A stretch of 36,655 bases of DNA. It comes from Gammaproteobacteria bacterium. GTDB lineage: Bacteria > Pseudomonadota > Gammaproteobacteria > JAADHQ01. A program made the position numbers and the translations under genes. The stretch spans positions 1 through 36,655 of the forward strand of contig DRJK01000103.1 in assembly GCA_011052215.1 (NCBI GenBank), in the 5' to 3' direction. The notes under the pieces are model-generated. The model was not told where the DNA came from, searched no databases, and saw only the letters and a list, made by a program, of their open reading frames with translations. Of the stretch, positions 8,908 to 16,761 are shown piece after piece (within the stretch, counting starts at the first letter, position 1; the number at the start of each line of letters is the position of its first letter).

Positions 8908-8963
8908 TTTTTGTAGCACAGGTCGACAGGGAAAAACCGGGGCGGTCAGTTTTATTGGCTTAT

Positions 8964-9021
8964 CACTGTTGTCCCGTTAACTTTTCAACTACATTCGTCA
9001 TGGGTTAACGGCACAGCAATA
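8964..9021 (+). mobile_element. MITE-like repeat, copy 4 (58-bp deleted derivative)
   Basis: Only the two ends remain. The left terminus CACTGTTGTCCCGTTAAC plus two bases is joined directly to the last 38 or so bases of the right end (TTCAACTACATTCGTCATGG then GTTAACGGCACAGCAATA). About 175 bp, including the whole hairpin module, is missing. Flanking nonamers TTGGCTTAT (8955-8963) and TTGGTTTAT (9022-9030) agree at 8 of 9 positions, so the deletion either preceded transposition or occurred inside an inserted copy without touching the ends. Confidence 0.88.
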
Positions 9022-9026
9022 TTGGT

Positions 9027-10328
9027 TTATGAAGCCTTTGAGAAAGACCATTTAGATGTAAATGCCGTGTCATATATACTGGAAGGGTCGGCACCATAGG
9101 ATCCAATAGGCAAGCTATATGCTATCTCAAGATATCGCCCATCAACTGTCTTCACCTTTTTCATTAGATCAAGAAGCTTGAATCTTTTATATCGATTTTT
9201 TTCGGCATCAAGTAATAACAATACCTTGGGCCTTAACCTTCTTTCCGGATTTTGTTCAATTACCATGGCTGTTTCAGATGTACTGAGTTCAACCAGAGTG
9301 CCGGCAGGATATATACCTGTTGCCTGTATAAATTCCTCAACCAGATCTTTCTGAAACTCCTGGTTTATCATTCTGTATATCTGGGCGATGCCATCTGTCG
9401 GGCTCAAACCAAACTCTTCATTTCTGGGGAAGGTGATTTCATCATAATAACCGGAGATTCCGGCCAACTTTGCCAGATATGGAATCTGGTCGCCAATAAG
9501 TCCTTGCGGGTATCCTGACCCGTCATGTTTCTCATGCATACTGGCAACAACGCCCAGTACATGGTTGTTCATACCATCTGTTTCATTCAGAATTTCCATG
9601 GCATGCATGACATGTGTCTGATACAACTCAAGCTCTTCCAGACTAAAATCAGCCTGACTTTTTTCAAGCAGACTATCAGGTAACTTTGTCTTTCCTACCT
9701 CTGAAATCATTATTCCAAGTGCAAGATTATTCAGGGCATCTACGGATACACCCAGATGTCTGCCCAGGGAGATGGCCCAGATGGTGGTACGTACGGTATG
9801 ACCGTATAAATGTGAGTCCTTGTCCTTGATTTTGTTTAACCAGATGAAGGCATCTGGATTTTTTATTATATTCTGCACCATAAGTGAAACAACCTTTTTC
9901 GTTTCCTTAACCGGGAATTTCTTATGTGATGCCAGGGCCCCGTCGATATAGGAGATAGCGAGTTCTGCGAGTTCTTTCATCTTGTGCGCATTTTTAACCT
10001 CTTTCCTTGGTGAGGTTGCATACTTGTAGAAGCCTTTTTTGGTTTTCAGTTTTCTGGATTTGACACCTTTGACCGATTTATTAGTTATGCCGTTAGAGAA
10101 GGATGAGTCCAGGGTTTGCAGGAATACAGGATCAACAGGACTTTTGCCACGTCTTATGTCAATGTAGACATGTTTACAGTACTGACGAAGAGCACTGATA
10201 TCACTTAATTCCTTGATGTAATAGCCCTGGAGTGGAAATGGTGTCTCGATCCACGGACGATCGAGACGAGATACATACATCCCCGTTGTAAGATCCTCGA
10301 TGTCAATTTTTATTTGATCCATAGACAT
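9027..10328 (-). CDS. DUF3391 + HD-GYP domain protein with degenerate metal site
   Basis: The N-terminal 70 residues (IDIEDLTTGMYVSRLDRPW, then HVYIDIRRG) match the DUF3391 module that usually precedes HD-GYP domains. The HD-GYP region covers about 170-360 and keeps DGSGYPQGLIGDQIPYLAK. Several ligands of canonical c-di-GMP phosphodiesterases are replaced. The HD pair of LHDIGK is Ser209-Glu210 (MISEVGK), the first His of the HHE motif is Met264, and the Asp of the ADxYDA motif is Gly293 (ISGYYDEIT). His177, Lys213, His239 and His265 remain. It is therefore probably not an active phosphodiesterase and may act as a c-di-GMP or protein-binding module. It is a single gene. The mobile repeat derivative and its 3' target repeat touch its stop codon. 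Confidence 0.88.
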   Translation of the reverse strand: MSMDQIKIDIEDLTTGMYVSRLDRPWIETPFPLQGYYIKELSDISALRQYCKHVYIDIRRGKSPVDPVFLQTLDSSFSNGITNKSVKGVKSRKLKTKKGFYKYATSPRKEVKNAHKMKELAELAISYIDGALASHKKFPVKETKKVVSLMVQNIIKNPDAFIWLNKIKDKDSHLYGHTVRTTIWAISLGRHLGVSVDALNNLALGIMISEVGKTKLPDSLLEKSQADFSLEELELYQTHVMHAMEILNETDGMNNHVLGVVASMHEKHDGSGYPQGLIGDQIPYLAKLAGISGYYDEITFPRNEEFGLSPTDGIAQIYRMINQEFQKDLVEEFIQATGIYPAGTLVELSTSETAMVIEQNPERRLRPKVLLLLDAEKNRYKRFKLLDLMKKVKTVDGRYLEIAYSLPIGSYGADPSSIYDTAFTSKWSFSKAS

Positions 10329-10492
10329 GCTATTCCCACAGTTATATTCATAATAAAATTATCGGCTTGATGACTATAATAGTAAGGGTGTGTGGTATTC
10401 GTTGTGAGTTGGCGCACATTTTACTAACAGATTAACTACACTATAATCAGGTATAATAAGTATTATTAACATTAGAAATAATCTACAAGATA

Positions 10493-11845
10493 TTGATTGA
10501 TTTATATAAAAAACTGAAATTCCTGTTATGGGATGATGAACTGGGCAGACAGTCTGCATGGATCCGGTTTTTACAGGGTTTAATCCGTATTATATATGTG
10601 GTAATACGGGATCTGGCAGATGGACAACTGACCCTGCGTGCGATGAGCCTGGTATATACGACGTTGCTGTCACTGGTACCCCTGCTGGCAGTCAGTTTCT
10701 CGGTACTTAAGGGTTTTGGTGTTCATAACCAGATTGAACCCGTACTGTTGAAACTGTTGGCCCCTTTGGGTGAGCAAGGTGTTGAGATCACCCAGAGAAT
10801 TATCGAATTTGTCAGTAACGTCAAGGTTGGGGTACTGGGGTCACTGGGCCTGTTCCTGTTGTTATACACGGTGGTTTCACTGATAAAAAAAATAGAGGGG
10901 GCATTTAATTTTACCTGGAATGTTTCCCGGGTTCGTCCATTTACACAACGGTTCAGTGATTACTTGAGCGTAATATTTGTAGGCCCGGTCCTTGTTTTTA
11001 CAGCAATCGGTATAACCGCCAGCATTACCAGTACCAGCCTGTTTGTAGGATTGCAATCGATAGAGTTGTTCGGTGTTTTTCTTGCTTTTATCAGCAAGGC
11101 CGTACCATTTCTCCTGATTATTACAGCCTTTACATTTATTTACAGCCTGATACCGAATACCAGGGTGGTTTTTAAATCTGCTTTGGTAGGGGCAGTGATA
11201 TCCGGTATCTTGTGGGAGACAACAGGCTGGGCGTTTGCATCATTTCTGGTTAAATCGGCTAACTACACTGCGATATACTCGGCTTTTGCCACATTGATAT
11301 TTTTTCTTATATGGTTGTATTTGAGCTGGGTTATATTACTGATCGGGGCAAGTATTGCATTCTATCATCAGAATCCCGAGTATATTACGCCTGAAAAAAT
11401 CAGCCTGAAAATAAGTAACAAGGCAAAGGAGCATCTTGCTATCAAGGTTATGATGGAGATATGTGAACGATACAATAACCTCAAGGATGAAATGACGCAC
11501 GATGAACTGGTGCAGGCTACTTCGGCACCGTCGATAATACTTTCTCAAATACTTGAGAACCTGGAAAGCAGTGGATACATTATTCATACCGATGATTTTC
11601 CTGCCTTGTATTATCCTTCGAAACCACTGGAAAAGATCAAGGTTATGGATGTTATTGATGACATTCGACAGGACGGTAATAATTCCCATATTGAGAACAG
11701 GATGAAGGTTGATGAGCCTGTTATAATTGAGATATTCGACATTATCGATTCATCCGTGAGGAAATCATTATCTGATATGAATTTTTTACAACTGATCAAT
11801 AAACTGGGAAAGAATAAAGAACACAATAATGATACAGAAAATTAA
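10493..11845 (+). CDS. YihY/BrkB family inner-membrane protein with C-terminal extension
   Basis: This 450-residue protein has six hydrophobic segments in the first 300 residues, in the YihY/BrkB pattern. Conserved pieces are LADGQLTLRAMSLVYTTLLS, LVPLLAVSF, a VRPFTQRFSDYLSV loop and VGAVISGILWETTGWAFASF. Despite the older label ribonuclease BN, family members are membrane proteins of uncertain function. The last 140 residues are soluble and resemble a winged-helix segment (HDELVQATSAPSIILSQILE), as in the long gammaproteobacterial version. The frame starts at TTG 10493, the best start available. It overlaps the next gene by 17 bases, which implies translational coupling. Confidence 0.88.
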   Translation: MIDLYKKLKFLLWDDELGRQSAWIRFLQGLIRIIYVVIRDLADGQLTLRAMSLVYTTLLSLVPLLAVSFSVLKGFGVHNQIEPVLLKLLAPLGEQGVEITQRIIEFVSNVKVGVLGSLGLFLLLYTVVSLIKKIEGAFNFTWNVSRVRPFTQRFSDYLSVIFVGPVLVFTAIGITASITSTSLFVGLQSIELFGVFLAFISKAVPFLLIITAFTFIYSLIPNTRVVFKSALVGAVISGILWETTGWAFASFLVKSANYTAIYSAFATLIFFLIWLYLSWVILLIGASIAFYHQNPEYITPEKISLKISNKAKEHLAIKVMMEICERYNNLKDEMTHDELVQATSAPSIILSQILENLESSGYIIHTDDFPALYYPSKPLEKIKVMDVIDDIRQDGNNSHIENRMKVDEPVIIEIFDIIDSSVRKSLSDMNFLQLINKLGKNKEHNNDTEN

Positions 11846-12158
11846 CCTGTTATTAAAACAAATGAAACCATTGCGGGTAATGCTTGCCATACTGGCATTA
11901 TTACTCAGTATTTTTTCTCCTGCTGCAGGAACCATGGCAAATTATGAAGGAATTGCAGTATTGCAGACGCTGATCATGCCAGCACTCACCCCGTTGATTT
12001 TCATGGTGCTACTCCTTGATGCCTTGATGAACAGAGTCTGGCTGATTGATGCAAAAGGTGATGACGCAGTAAAATTCAGGAATATAATGAGAATTGATCT
12101 GCTTCTGGTTGCCATCATCTTTATTGTCTGGATACCCTACTTCATCGCAATCTGGTAA
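11829..12158 (+). CDS. Small integral membrane protein, unknown
   Basis: This 109-residue protein has three probable membrane helices: about 15-33 (LRVMLAILALLLSIFSP), 48-66 (LIMPALTPLIFMVLLLDAL) and 90-108 (LLLVAIIFIVWIPYFIAIW). The loop between helices two and three carries a short charged stretch. No family is recognised. The start lies inside the end of the BrkB-like gene (17-base overlap), and the stop is ten bases before the next gene, so it is the middle gene of a three-gene operon. Its position next to a BrkB-like protein suggests a membrane partner, but nothing direct supports this. Confidence 0.75.
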   Translation: MIQKINLLLKQMKPLRVMLAILALLLSIFSPAAGTMANYEGIAVLQTLIMPALTPLIFMVLLLDALMNRVWLIDAKGDDAVKFRNIMRIDLLLVAIIFIVWIPYFIAIW

Positions 12159-12168
12159 ATCATGTCGC

Positions 12169-13038
12169 ATGGATACCCGGATTATAATTACTGGTTGTGG
12201 TTATGTTGGCAAAAAACTGGCTTCCGAATGCAGGAAAAATGATTATAAAGTCATTGCAATTACAAGAACAGAAACAAGCCGGCGACAGTTAGAAAATGAA
12301 TTTGAAAGTTATGATATCGACCTGGATAAAAATAGTGATTTTCCAGTTGAAATAAACTTGCAGCATGCAATTGTTTTCTACCTGATACCGCCGATTAAAA
12401 CAGGGGTGACCGATACCCGAATAGTCCATTTTCTTGATTCCCTGAATACATTAAACCTGCCAAAAAAAATTATTCTGATAAGCACCACGGGTGTGTATGG
12501 AGACTGTAAGGGGGAGTGGGTCGATGAGACACGCATGCCCGAACCACTTACCGAACGTGCCAGGAGACGTCTCAGCGCAGAAACCAGTCTTTCTGACTGG
12601 TGTGATAAAAGGGAGGTGGATTCTGTTGTGTTCAGAGTGCCTGGTATATATGGCCCGGGTAATCTACCGGTCAGGCGGTTGTATGAAAAAAAGCCGGTAT
12701 TGACCATATCCGACTCGCCATGGAGTAACAGGGTTCATGTTGATGACCTGGTACAGGCCTGTATCAAGGCAATAAGTTATTGCGGTGACCAAAAAATATT
12801 TAATATCAGTGACGGGAATCCGGCAACCATGACTGAATTTTTCATTGCCGTAGCCAGGCGTATGGGTTTACCGGAGCCGGAACAGCTTGGTCTGGATGAA
12901 TGTAGCAGAAGGTTTTCAGTAAACATGATGTCATATCTGGCCGAATCAAAAAAAATTGATAATTCGGCCATGATCAGAGAACTCAAGGTCAGGCTGAAAT
13001 ACCCGACCCTTGTGCAAGGTCTGCAAAATCAGGTTTGA
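12169..13038 (+). CDS. NAD-dependent epimerase/dehydratase-like protein (extended SDR, YeeZ type)
   Basis: This 289-residue Rossmann protein starts MDTRIIITGCGYVGKKLA, with the dinucleotide motif GxGxxG at residues 9-14. Later it has ILISTTGVYGDCKGEWVDE and VFRVPGIYGPGNLPV, which match the SDR active-site region, except that the usual catalytic YxxxK is not obvious (RARRRLSAE occupies that place). HVDDLVQACIKA and IFNISDGNPATMTEF are typical of the YeeZ/NAD-epimerase group. The substrate is unknown. The frame is open from 12094, but ATG 12169 follows the upstream stop by ten bases and places the glycine motif at the usual distance. It converges with, and slightly overlaps, bolA. Confidence 0.85.
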   Translation: MDTRIIITGCGYVGKKLASECRKNDYKVIAITRTETSRRQLENEFESYDIDLDKNSDFPVEINLQHAIVFYLIPPIKTGVTDTRIVHFLDSLNTLNLPKKIILISTTGVYGDCKGEWVDETRMPEPLTERARRRLSAETSLSDWCDKREVDSVVFRVPGIYGPGNLPVRRLYEKKPVLTISDSPWSNRVHVDDLVQACIKAISYCGDQKIFNISDGNPATMTEFFIAVARRMGLPEPEQLGLDECSRRFSVNMMSYLAESKKIDNSAMIRELKVRLKYPTLVQGLQNQV

Positions 13039-13349
13039 TTGCTACCACCCTGACAGGGTGGTGATTGCGGGCTGGTAGCGTTTGCCTCGATCCATTCACC
13101 GGGCGTATAGGTGTGCAAAGCCAGGGCATGGATTGAACCGGACAGCTCATCTTTCAGGATGGCGTTAATTATCCTGTGTTGGGCCAGCAGGTTCTTTCCT
13201 TCAAATTCCTTGCTTACAACGGTGATATTAAAGTGCGATTCCGAGCCCTTGGGAACATTATGCTTATGACTCTCGTTCAATACCTCCAGAAAGTCGGATT
13301 GTATATTGTCAGCCAGTTTTTTTTCTATCTTGTCCTGGATCGTTCTCAT
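13029..13349 (-). CDS. bolA: BolA family protein
   Basis: This 106-residue protein matches E. coli BolA over nearly its full length: IQDKIEKKL, FLEVLNESHKHNVPKGSESH, FNITVVSKEFEGKNLLAQHR, ELSGSIHALALHTYTPGEW and a C-terminal SPPCQGG tail like the SPPCRG of E. coli. The conserved His of ALALHTYT and the Cys near the end are candidate iron-sulfur ligands shared with monothiol glutaredoxins. BolA proteins work in iron-sulfur trafficking and in stress-dependent morphology and biofilm regulation. Its last ten bases overlap the end of the convergent epimerase gene. The C-terminal codons contain a perfect nine-base inverted repeat (13044-13062), probably incidental. Confidence 0.93.
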   Translation of the reverse strand: MRTIQDKIEKKLADNIQSDFLEVLNESHKHNVPKGSESHFNITVVSKEFEGKNLLAQHRIINAILKDELSGSIHALALHTYTPGEWIEANATSPQSPPCQGGSNQT

Positions 13350-13563
13350 ACCTGTCTCCTGCCTGAAAATTCAATTAAATCAGATACATTTTAATAGTTT
13401 ACAGGGAAAATATACATAGCTGTTAATTAAAAATATACAATGTCAATTAAAGTATCATATTGGGATTGCCGATAACATGTTCATGCCGGCAGGGCTGGGG
13501 TTAATTGTTCATATCAACAAATTAATAATAAGTTGATTATCATGAGGTTTTATAAAATCACCT

Positions 13564-14703
13564 ATGCAGCCACAGCAACAGCAAGTATCTGATCAACATA
13601 AATCCCCCGTCCTGATAGTAGATGATTCCAAGGTCATCAGACTGGCCCTGAGCAAGATTCTGAGAAAGAATTTTGAGGTAATTCAGGCCGTTGATGGTGA
13701 GGATGCATGGGACAAGCTTATTGAAAATTCTGCAATTACAGCCGTTTTTTCAGATGTTTCCATGCCAAACCTGGATGGATTCGGTTTGCTGGAAAGAGTT
13801 CGTAATTCCAGTGATGACCACATACAAAACATACCCTACATCATTATTACCGCAAACGATGATGATCCTCAATTTGAAGAAAAAGTATCCAGTGCAGGTG
13901 GTGATGCGCTAATCACCAAACCGTTCAAGACGGATGAAATAACAAATTGTGTTAACAAATTCTTCTCTGTAAATGAGGAAGCAGGGCCGGCAGCGCCAGG
14001 GCTGTCTGATCAAGCCGTTGCAGAAATTCTCGGGTTTGACAATGAAGATCAGGCCACCGTGCCAGAGCAGGAAAAAATCACACAGCACCCGGTTGCGCAG
14101 GAAGAAGTGCCATTGGTTGAACCTGAATTGATGCCGGCAGTGAATGAAATGCATGGGGAAACAGGCGAAATCGAAACCACAGAAGTGAAAGCGCCCGGGT
14201 TTGAATTCACCATTGATGAAGATTTCCTGAATAATGAACTGGACACATTTGAGCTTGAGATTGATGAAGATTTTGATGCCGTTGATGGGTCTGTCACGTC
14301 TGAACCCATGGCAGAGCCAGCTGGCAATGATGAAAAAGATGATGAAATCTCTCTTACATTTGAACTGCCCGACGAGAGTAATCTGGAATATGCAGAGACC
14401 ATTGCAAGTGAAGCAGTTGCACCTGAAACAGGTGAGACTGCATCTTATGACAAGAAGCTTGGTATAGAACAAGCGAGAAAGCGTGCCATGGATATCGCCA
14501 GGGAACAGGCAGAACGCAGTCAGCAGGACATTGAAAATGACAAAAAGGCCAGAGATTCTGAAAGGAATGAAATTCGCAGGAGACTGGAAGAATTAAGGGC
14601 CAGGGAATCTGAAACCAGCAAAATTACAGATTCGAATAAATCTTTATTCTTTAAGAAATTTATGTATATAATTACCGGGGCGTTCCTGCGCAACAAAAAA
14701 TAA
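13564..14703 (+). CDS. Response regulator with acidic linker and C-terminal helix
   Basis: The receiver domain spans about residues 14-136. The acidic pocket VDDSK, phosphoacceptor FSDVSMPNLDG, switch IITAND and invariant Lys in ALITKPFKTDE are all present. No known output domain follows. Instead there is a strongly acidic low-complexity stretch of roughly 160 residues (FTIDEDFLNNELDTFELEID and similar), then a predicted charged coiled coil (ARKRAMDIAREQAERSQQD to ELRARESE), ending in KKFMYIITGAFLRNKK, a hydrophobic/basic end that could touch membrane. It likely acts by protein-protein contact. It leads a co-directional group with ycgL, a small conserved gene and an HDOD gene. No cognate histidine kinase is in the window. 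Confidence 0.88.
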   Translation: MQPQQQQVSDQHKSPVLIVDDSKVIRLALSKILRKNFEVIQAVDGEDAWDKLIENSAITAVFSDVSMPNLDGFGLLERVRNSSDDHIQNIPYIIITANDDDPQFEEKVSSAGGDALITKPFKTDEITNCVNKFFSVNEEAGPAAPGLSDQAVAEILGFDNEDQATVPEQEKITQHPVAQEEVPLVEPELMPAVNEMHGETGEIETTEVKAPGFEFTIDEDFLNNELDTFELEIDEDFDAVDGSVTSEPMAEPAGNDEKDDEISLTFELPDESNLEYAETIASEAVAPETGETASYDKKLGIEQARKRAMDIAREQAERSQQDIENDKKARDSERNEIRRRLEELRARESETSKITDSNKSLFFKKFMYIITGAFLRNKK

Positions 14704-14728
14704 ATAGATAGTCAAGGTCCGGATCAAC

Positions 14729-14971
14729 ATGGAATGTAATATATACAAGGGCAGTAGGCAGCAAGATCATTATCTATTTATGCCGGTAGAAAAACCTGTA
14801 ACCGATATTCCTGGTGACATTCTTAAAATGTTTGGAGATATCGAACTTGTCATGCAACTGGACATAAGCCGGTCCACCCGGCTTGCACAGTCCAGTCCCT
14901 CTGAAGTAATCGGTATAATTAATGAAAAAGGTTTCTATATACAGATACCGGCTGGTAATATAACTATATAA
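14729..14971 (+). CDS. ycgL: YcgL domain protein
   Basis: This 80-residue protein matches the YcgL family (DUF709). It has an N-terminal CNIYKGSRQQDHYLFMPVEK strand region (family pattern C-x-I-Y-K/R-S), then IPGDILKMFGDIELVMQLDI, and a closing KGFYIQIPAG like the YYLQLPPP of E. coli. It is shorter than E. coli YcgL at the C-terminus. The family has a compact alpha/beta fold and no established function in this type of organism. It starts 25 bases after the response regulator and ends 16 bases before the next gene, so it is the second gene of an apparent operon. Confidence 0.85.
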   Translation: MECNIYKGSRQQDHYLFMPVEKPVTDIPGDILKMFGDIELVMQLDISRSTRLAQSSPSEVIGIINEKGFYIQIPAGNITI

Positions 14972-14987
14972 AATCGTGGAGTAATAA

Positions 14988-15272
14988 ATGGCAGAAACCG
15001 TAGATGACATTTCGATATCATACACCGAGGATGATACCGTTATCACCAGGCAACTGGATAAAGTTGTTCTTACAAAAGGAGCCTGGTCTACTATCGTTTT
15101 CAAGTATCAGGATTGGGATAGAAGCAAGCAGGAATATGGCCCGGTTAAATTTACGATCAGGCGGTACCAGAAGAGGGATGGTGAGTATAAGCAGAAATCC
15201 AAATTCAATATTTCAAGTATAGCTCAGGCAACAAAAATAATTGAAACATTACAAAAATGGATTGATGAGTAA
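14988..15272 (+). CDS. Small conserved gammaproteobacterial protein, possible PC4-like fold
   Basis: This 94-residue protein has a highly patterned middle, KVVLTKGAWSTIVFKYQDWD, then YGPVKFTIRRYQKRDGEYKQ, then KFNISSIAQATKIIETLQKW. Similar orphan proteins are common in environmental gammaproteobacteria. The alternating strand pattern with basic and aromatic residues and a C-terminal helix recalls PC4/YdbC-type single-strand nucleic-acid binding proteins, but I cannot confirm this and list it only as a possibility. It lies between ycgL and the HDOD gene, with six bases to the latter, so it is part of the same transcription unit. No signal peptide or membrane segment. Confidence 0.75.
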   Translation: MAETVDDISISYTEDDTVITRQLDKVVLTKGAWSTIVFKYQDWDRSKQEYGPVKFTIRRYQKRDGEYKQKSKFNISSIAQATKIIETLQKWIDE

Positions 15273-15278
15273 CGATGT

Positions 15279-16145
15279 ATGGATATGGATCCCGTAAAGA
15301 AAATAGTAGATAGTACAAAAACCCTGATATCTCCACCGGATGTCTGGTTCCGTTTTAATGAAGCTATTAACACACCCAATACAACCATTGAGGATATATC
15401 CGATATAGTCAAAACAGATCCCAGCCTTGTGGCAAATGTCCTGAAAGTGGTCAATAGCCCTTACTATGGTATTCGTAACAAGGTTGATACCATATCCAGG
15501 GCCATTTCTGTTATCGGCATGGATGATCTGTATAATATTATTACCTCAGTTGTTGCAGTTAATTCATTTTCAAAAATAGCAACCGATCTGGTCAAGCCCT
15601 CAACATTCTGGCGCCATAGCTTCTGTACAGCAATACTGGCAAGAAAACTGGCAAAAGACTGTAATGTATTGCACATAGAAAGGCTTTATGTCGCCGGTTT
15701 GCTGCATGATATCGGTAACCTGGTCCTGTATTCCAGGTTCCCTGTGGAGTCAGAGGAGATAATCAGGGAATCAGATGGTGATGAGGAATTGCATTTCAGG
15801 CTGGAAAAAAAAATGTTTGGCTTTACCCATGCAGATATCGGCGCAGAGCTGTTATTGCAGTGGGGCTTGCCTGATGTATTAACCAATACTATCAGGCAAC
15901 ACCATGATCCCTGTGTAAATGAAGATGTTGTACTGGATGCCTGTATTATTCATCTGGCCAATACCTTGTCAAATTGCTTTATATTAGGCACATATCTTGA
16001 AAGACTGCCTGAAAAATCCAATGAGCCGGATGAGTGTATCTGGAAATATATCAGCTTGACTGATAAACAGAAGGATGAAGTATATGAAGGGCTCAATGAT
16101 GAGCTGGCCGATGCAATCTCGATACTGATCCCGTATAACCTGTAG
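15279..16145 (+). CDS. HDOD domain protein
   Basis: This is a 288-residue single-domain signalling protein. HDOD features are SPPDVWFRFNEAINTP, IVKTDPSLVANVLKVVNSPY, ISRAISVIGMDDLYNIITS, then FWRHSFCTAILARKLAKD, AGLLHDIGNLVLYSRFP (an intact His-Asp pair), HADIGAELLLQWGLP and IRQHHDP. HDOD proteins are scaffold-like relatives of HD hydrolases found in chemotaxis, motility and c-di-GMP circuits. The His-Asp pair is kept here, although catalysis has not been generally shown for the family. It is the last gene of the group that starts with the response regulator, and its stop is four bases from the convergent gene at 16150. Confidence 0.9.
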   Translation: MDMDPVKKIVDSTKTLISPPDVWFRFNEAINTPNTTIEDISDIVKTDPSLVANVLKVVNSPYYGIRNKVDTISRAISVIGMDDLYNIITSVVAVNSFSKIATDLVKPSTFWRHSFCTAILARKLAKDCNVLHIERLYVAGLLHDIGNLVLYSRFPVESEEIIRESDGDEELHFRLEKKMFGFTHADIGAELLLQWGLPDVLTNTIRQHHDPCVNEDVVLDACIIHLANTLSNCFILGTYLERLPEKSNEPDECIWKYISLTDKQKDEVYEGLNDELADAISILIPYNL

Positions 16146-16149
16146 GATT

Positions 16150-16716
16150 TCAGTTATCCTTGTTATGACCACCTGTTTTGTCAAACAGGACAGTGTATTG
16201 TTCCTGCAGATAGTCGACACTCTCAAGGGCCTTCTTGAGGTCATCCTTTAATCTGTCATTATCCTTTTGAAGTGCTTCGATGACACCTTCCATTTTTTCT
16301 ATGTCTTCCTGGTTGTCTGAATTATCGTCAGGATTGTAATGGCTCATGCCGCCCAGTTCCTTGTATGCTTCTGTCAGGTTGTTAAGGTCATTTTGAAGCT
16401 CGAGAATCAGGTTCCTGCCTTTTCCATTAAAGATTCGAAGAACATGATCACAAATTGTTTTTTCCTTCTCCATTATGTTATGGGCACATTCCTTGCCATC
16501 TCCGTCATCCAGGCTGAATGCACTGGTTAATGATTCTTCCAGGGTTGTTTTGCGTTCTTTGGAGAGTGATTTGAAGTCATTAACAAATTCATCGGTTATC
16601 GATTTATCTGCCTTTTTCTTCTTAAACATAATTATGATATAGATAACGAATATTACCCCTATAAACAGGCCAATCTCGGCACCTATGACCAGCATGCTTG
16701 TATATAACTCATCCAT
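16150..16716 (-). CDS. Membrane-anchored coiled-coil protein, unknown
   Basis: This 188-residue protein has one N-terminal membrane helix (about residues 9-29, VIGAEIGLFIGVIFVIYIII) followed by KKKK, which favours a cytoplasmic C-terminus. The rest is highly charged, with a predicted coiled coil near the end (IEKMEGVIEALQKDNDRLKD). No family is recognised. ATG 16716 is preferred over the upstream Met at 16746 because GGAG lies just before it and the protein then starts MDELYTSM. It follows the VWA gene by 45 bases on the same strand and is probably cotranscribed, suggesting a membrane complex with the VWA protein. The function is unknown. Confidence 0.75.
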   Translation of the reverse strand: MDELYTSMLVIGAEIGLFIGVIFVIYIIIMFKKKKADKSITDEFVNDFKSLSKERKTTLEESLTSAFSLDDGDGKECAHNIMEKEKTICDHVLRIFNGKGRNLILELQNDLNNLTEAYKELGGMSHYNPDDNSDNQEDIEKMEGVIEALQKDNDRLKDDLKKALESVDYLQEQYTVLFDKTGGHNKDN

Positions 16717-16761
16717 TTTGTATCTCCAGATGTAACCATTTTTCAAAGGTGATATGCCGTG

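Noticed and set aside
13044-13062. Perfect nine-base inverted repeat as a terminator for the epimerase gene
   Set aside because: It lies inside bolA codons, has a one-base loop and no T-run follows.
13909-14472. 187-codon minus-strand frame within the response regulator
   Set aside because: Cys/Phe-rich translation of the opposite strand of an acidic coding stretch; no homology recognisable.
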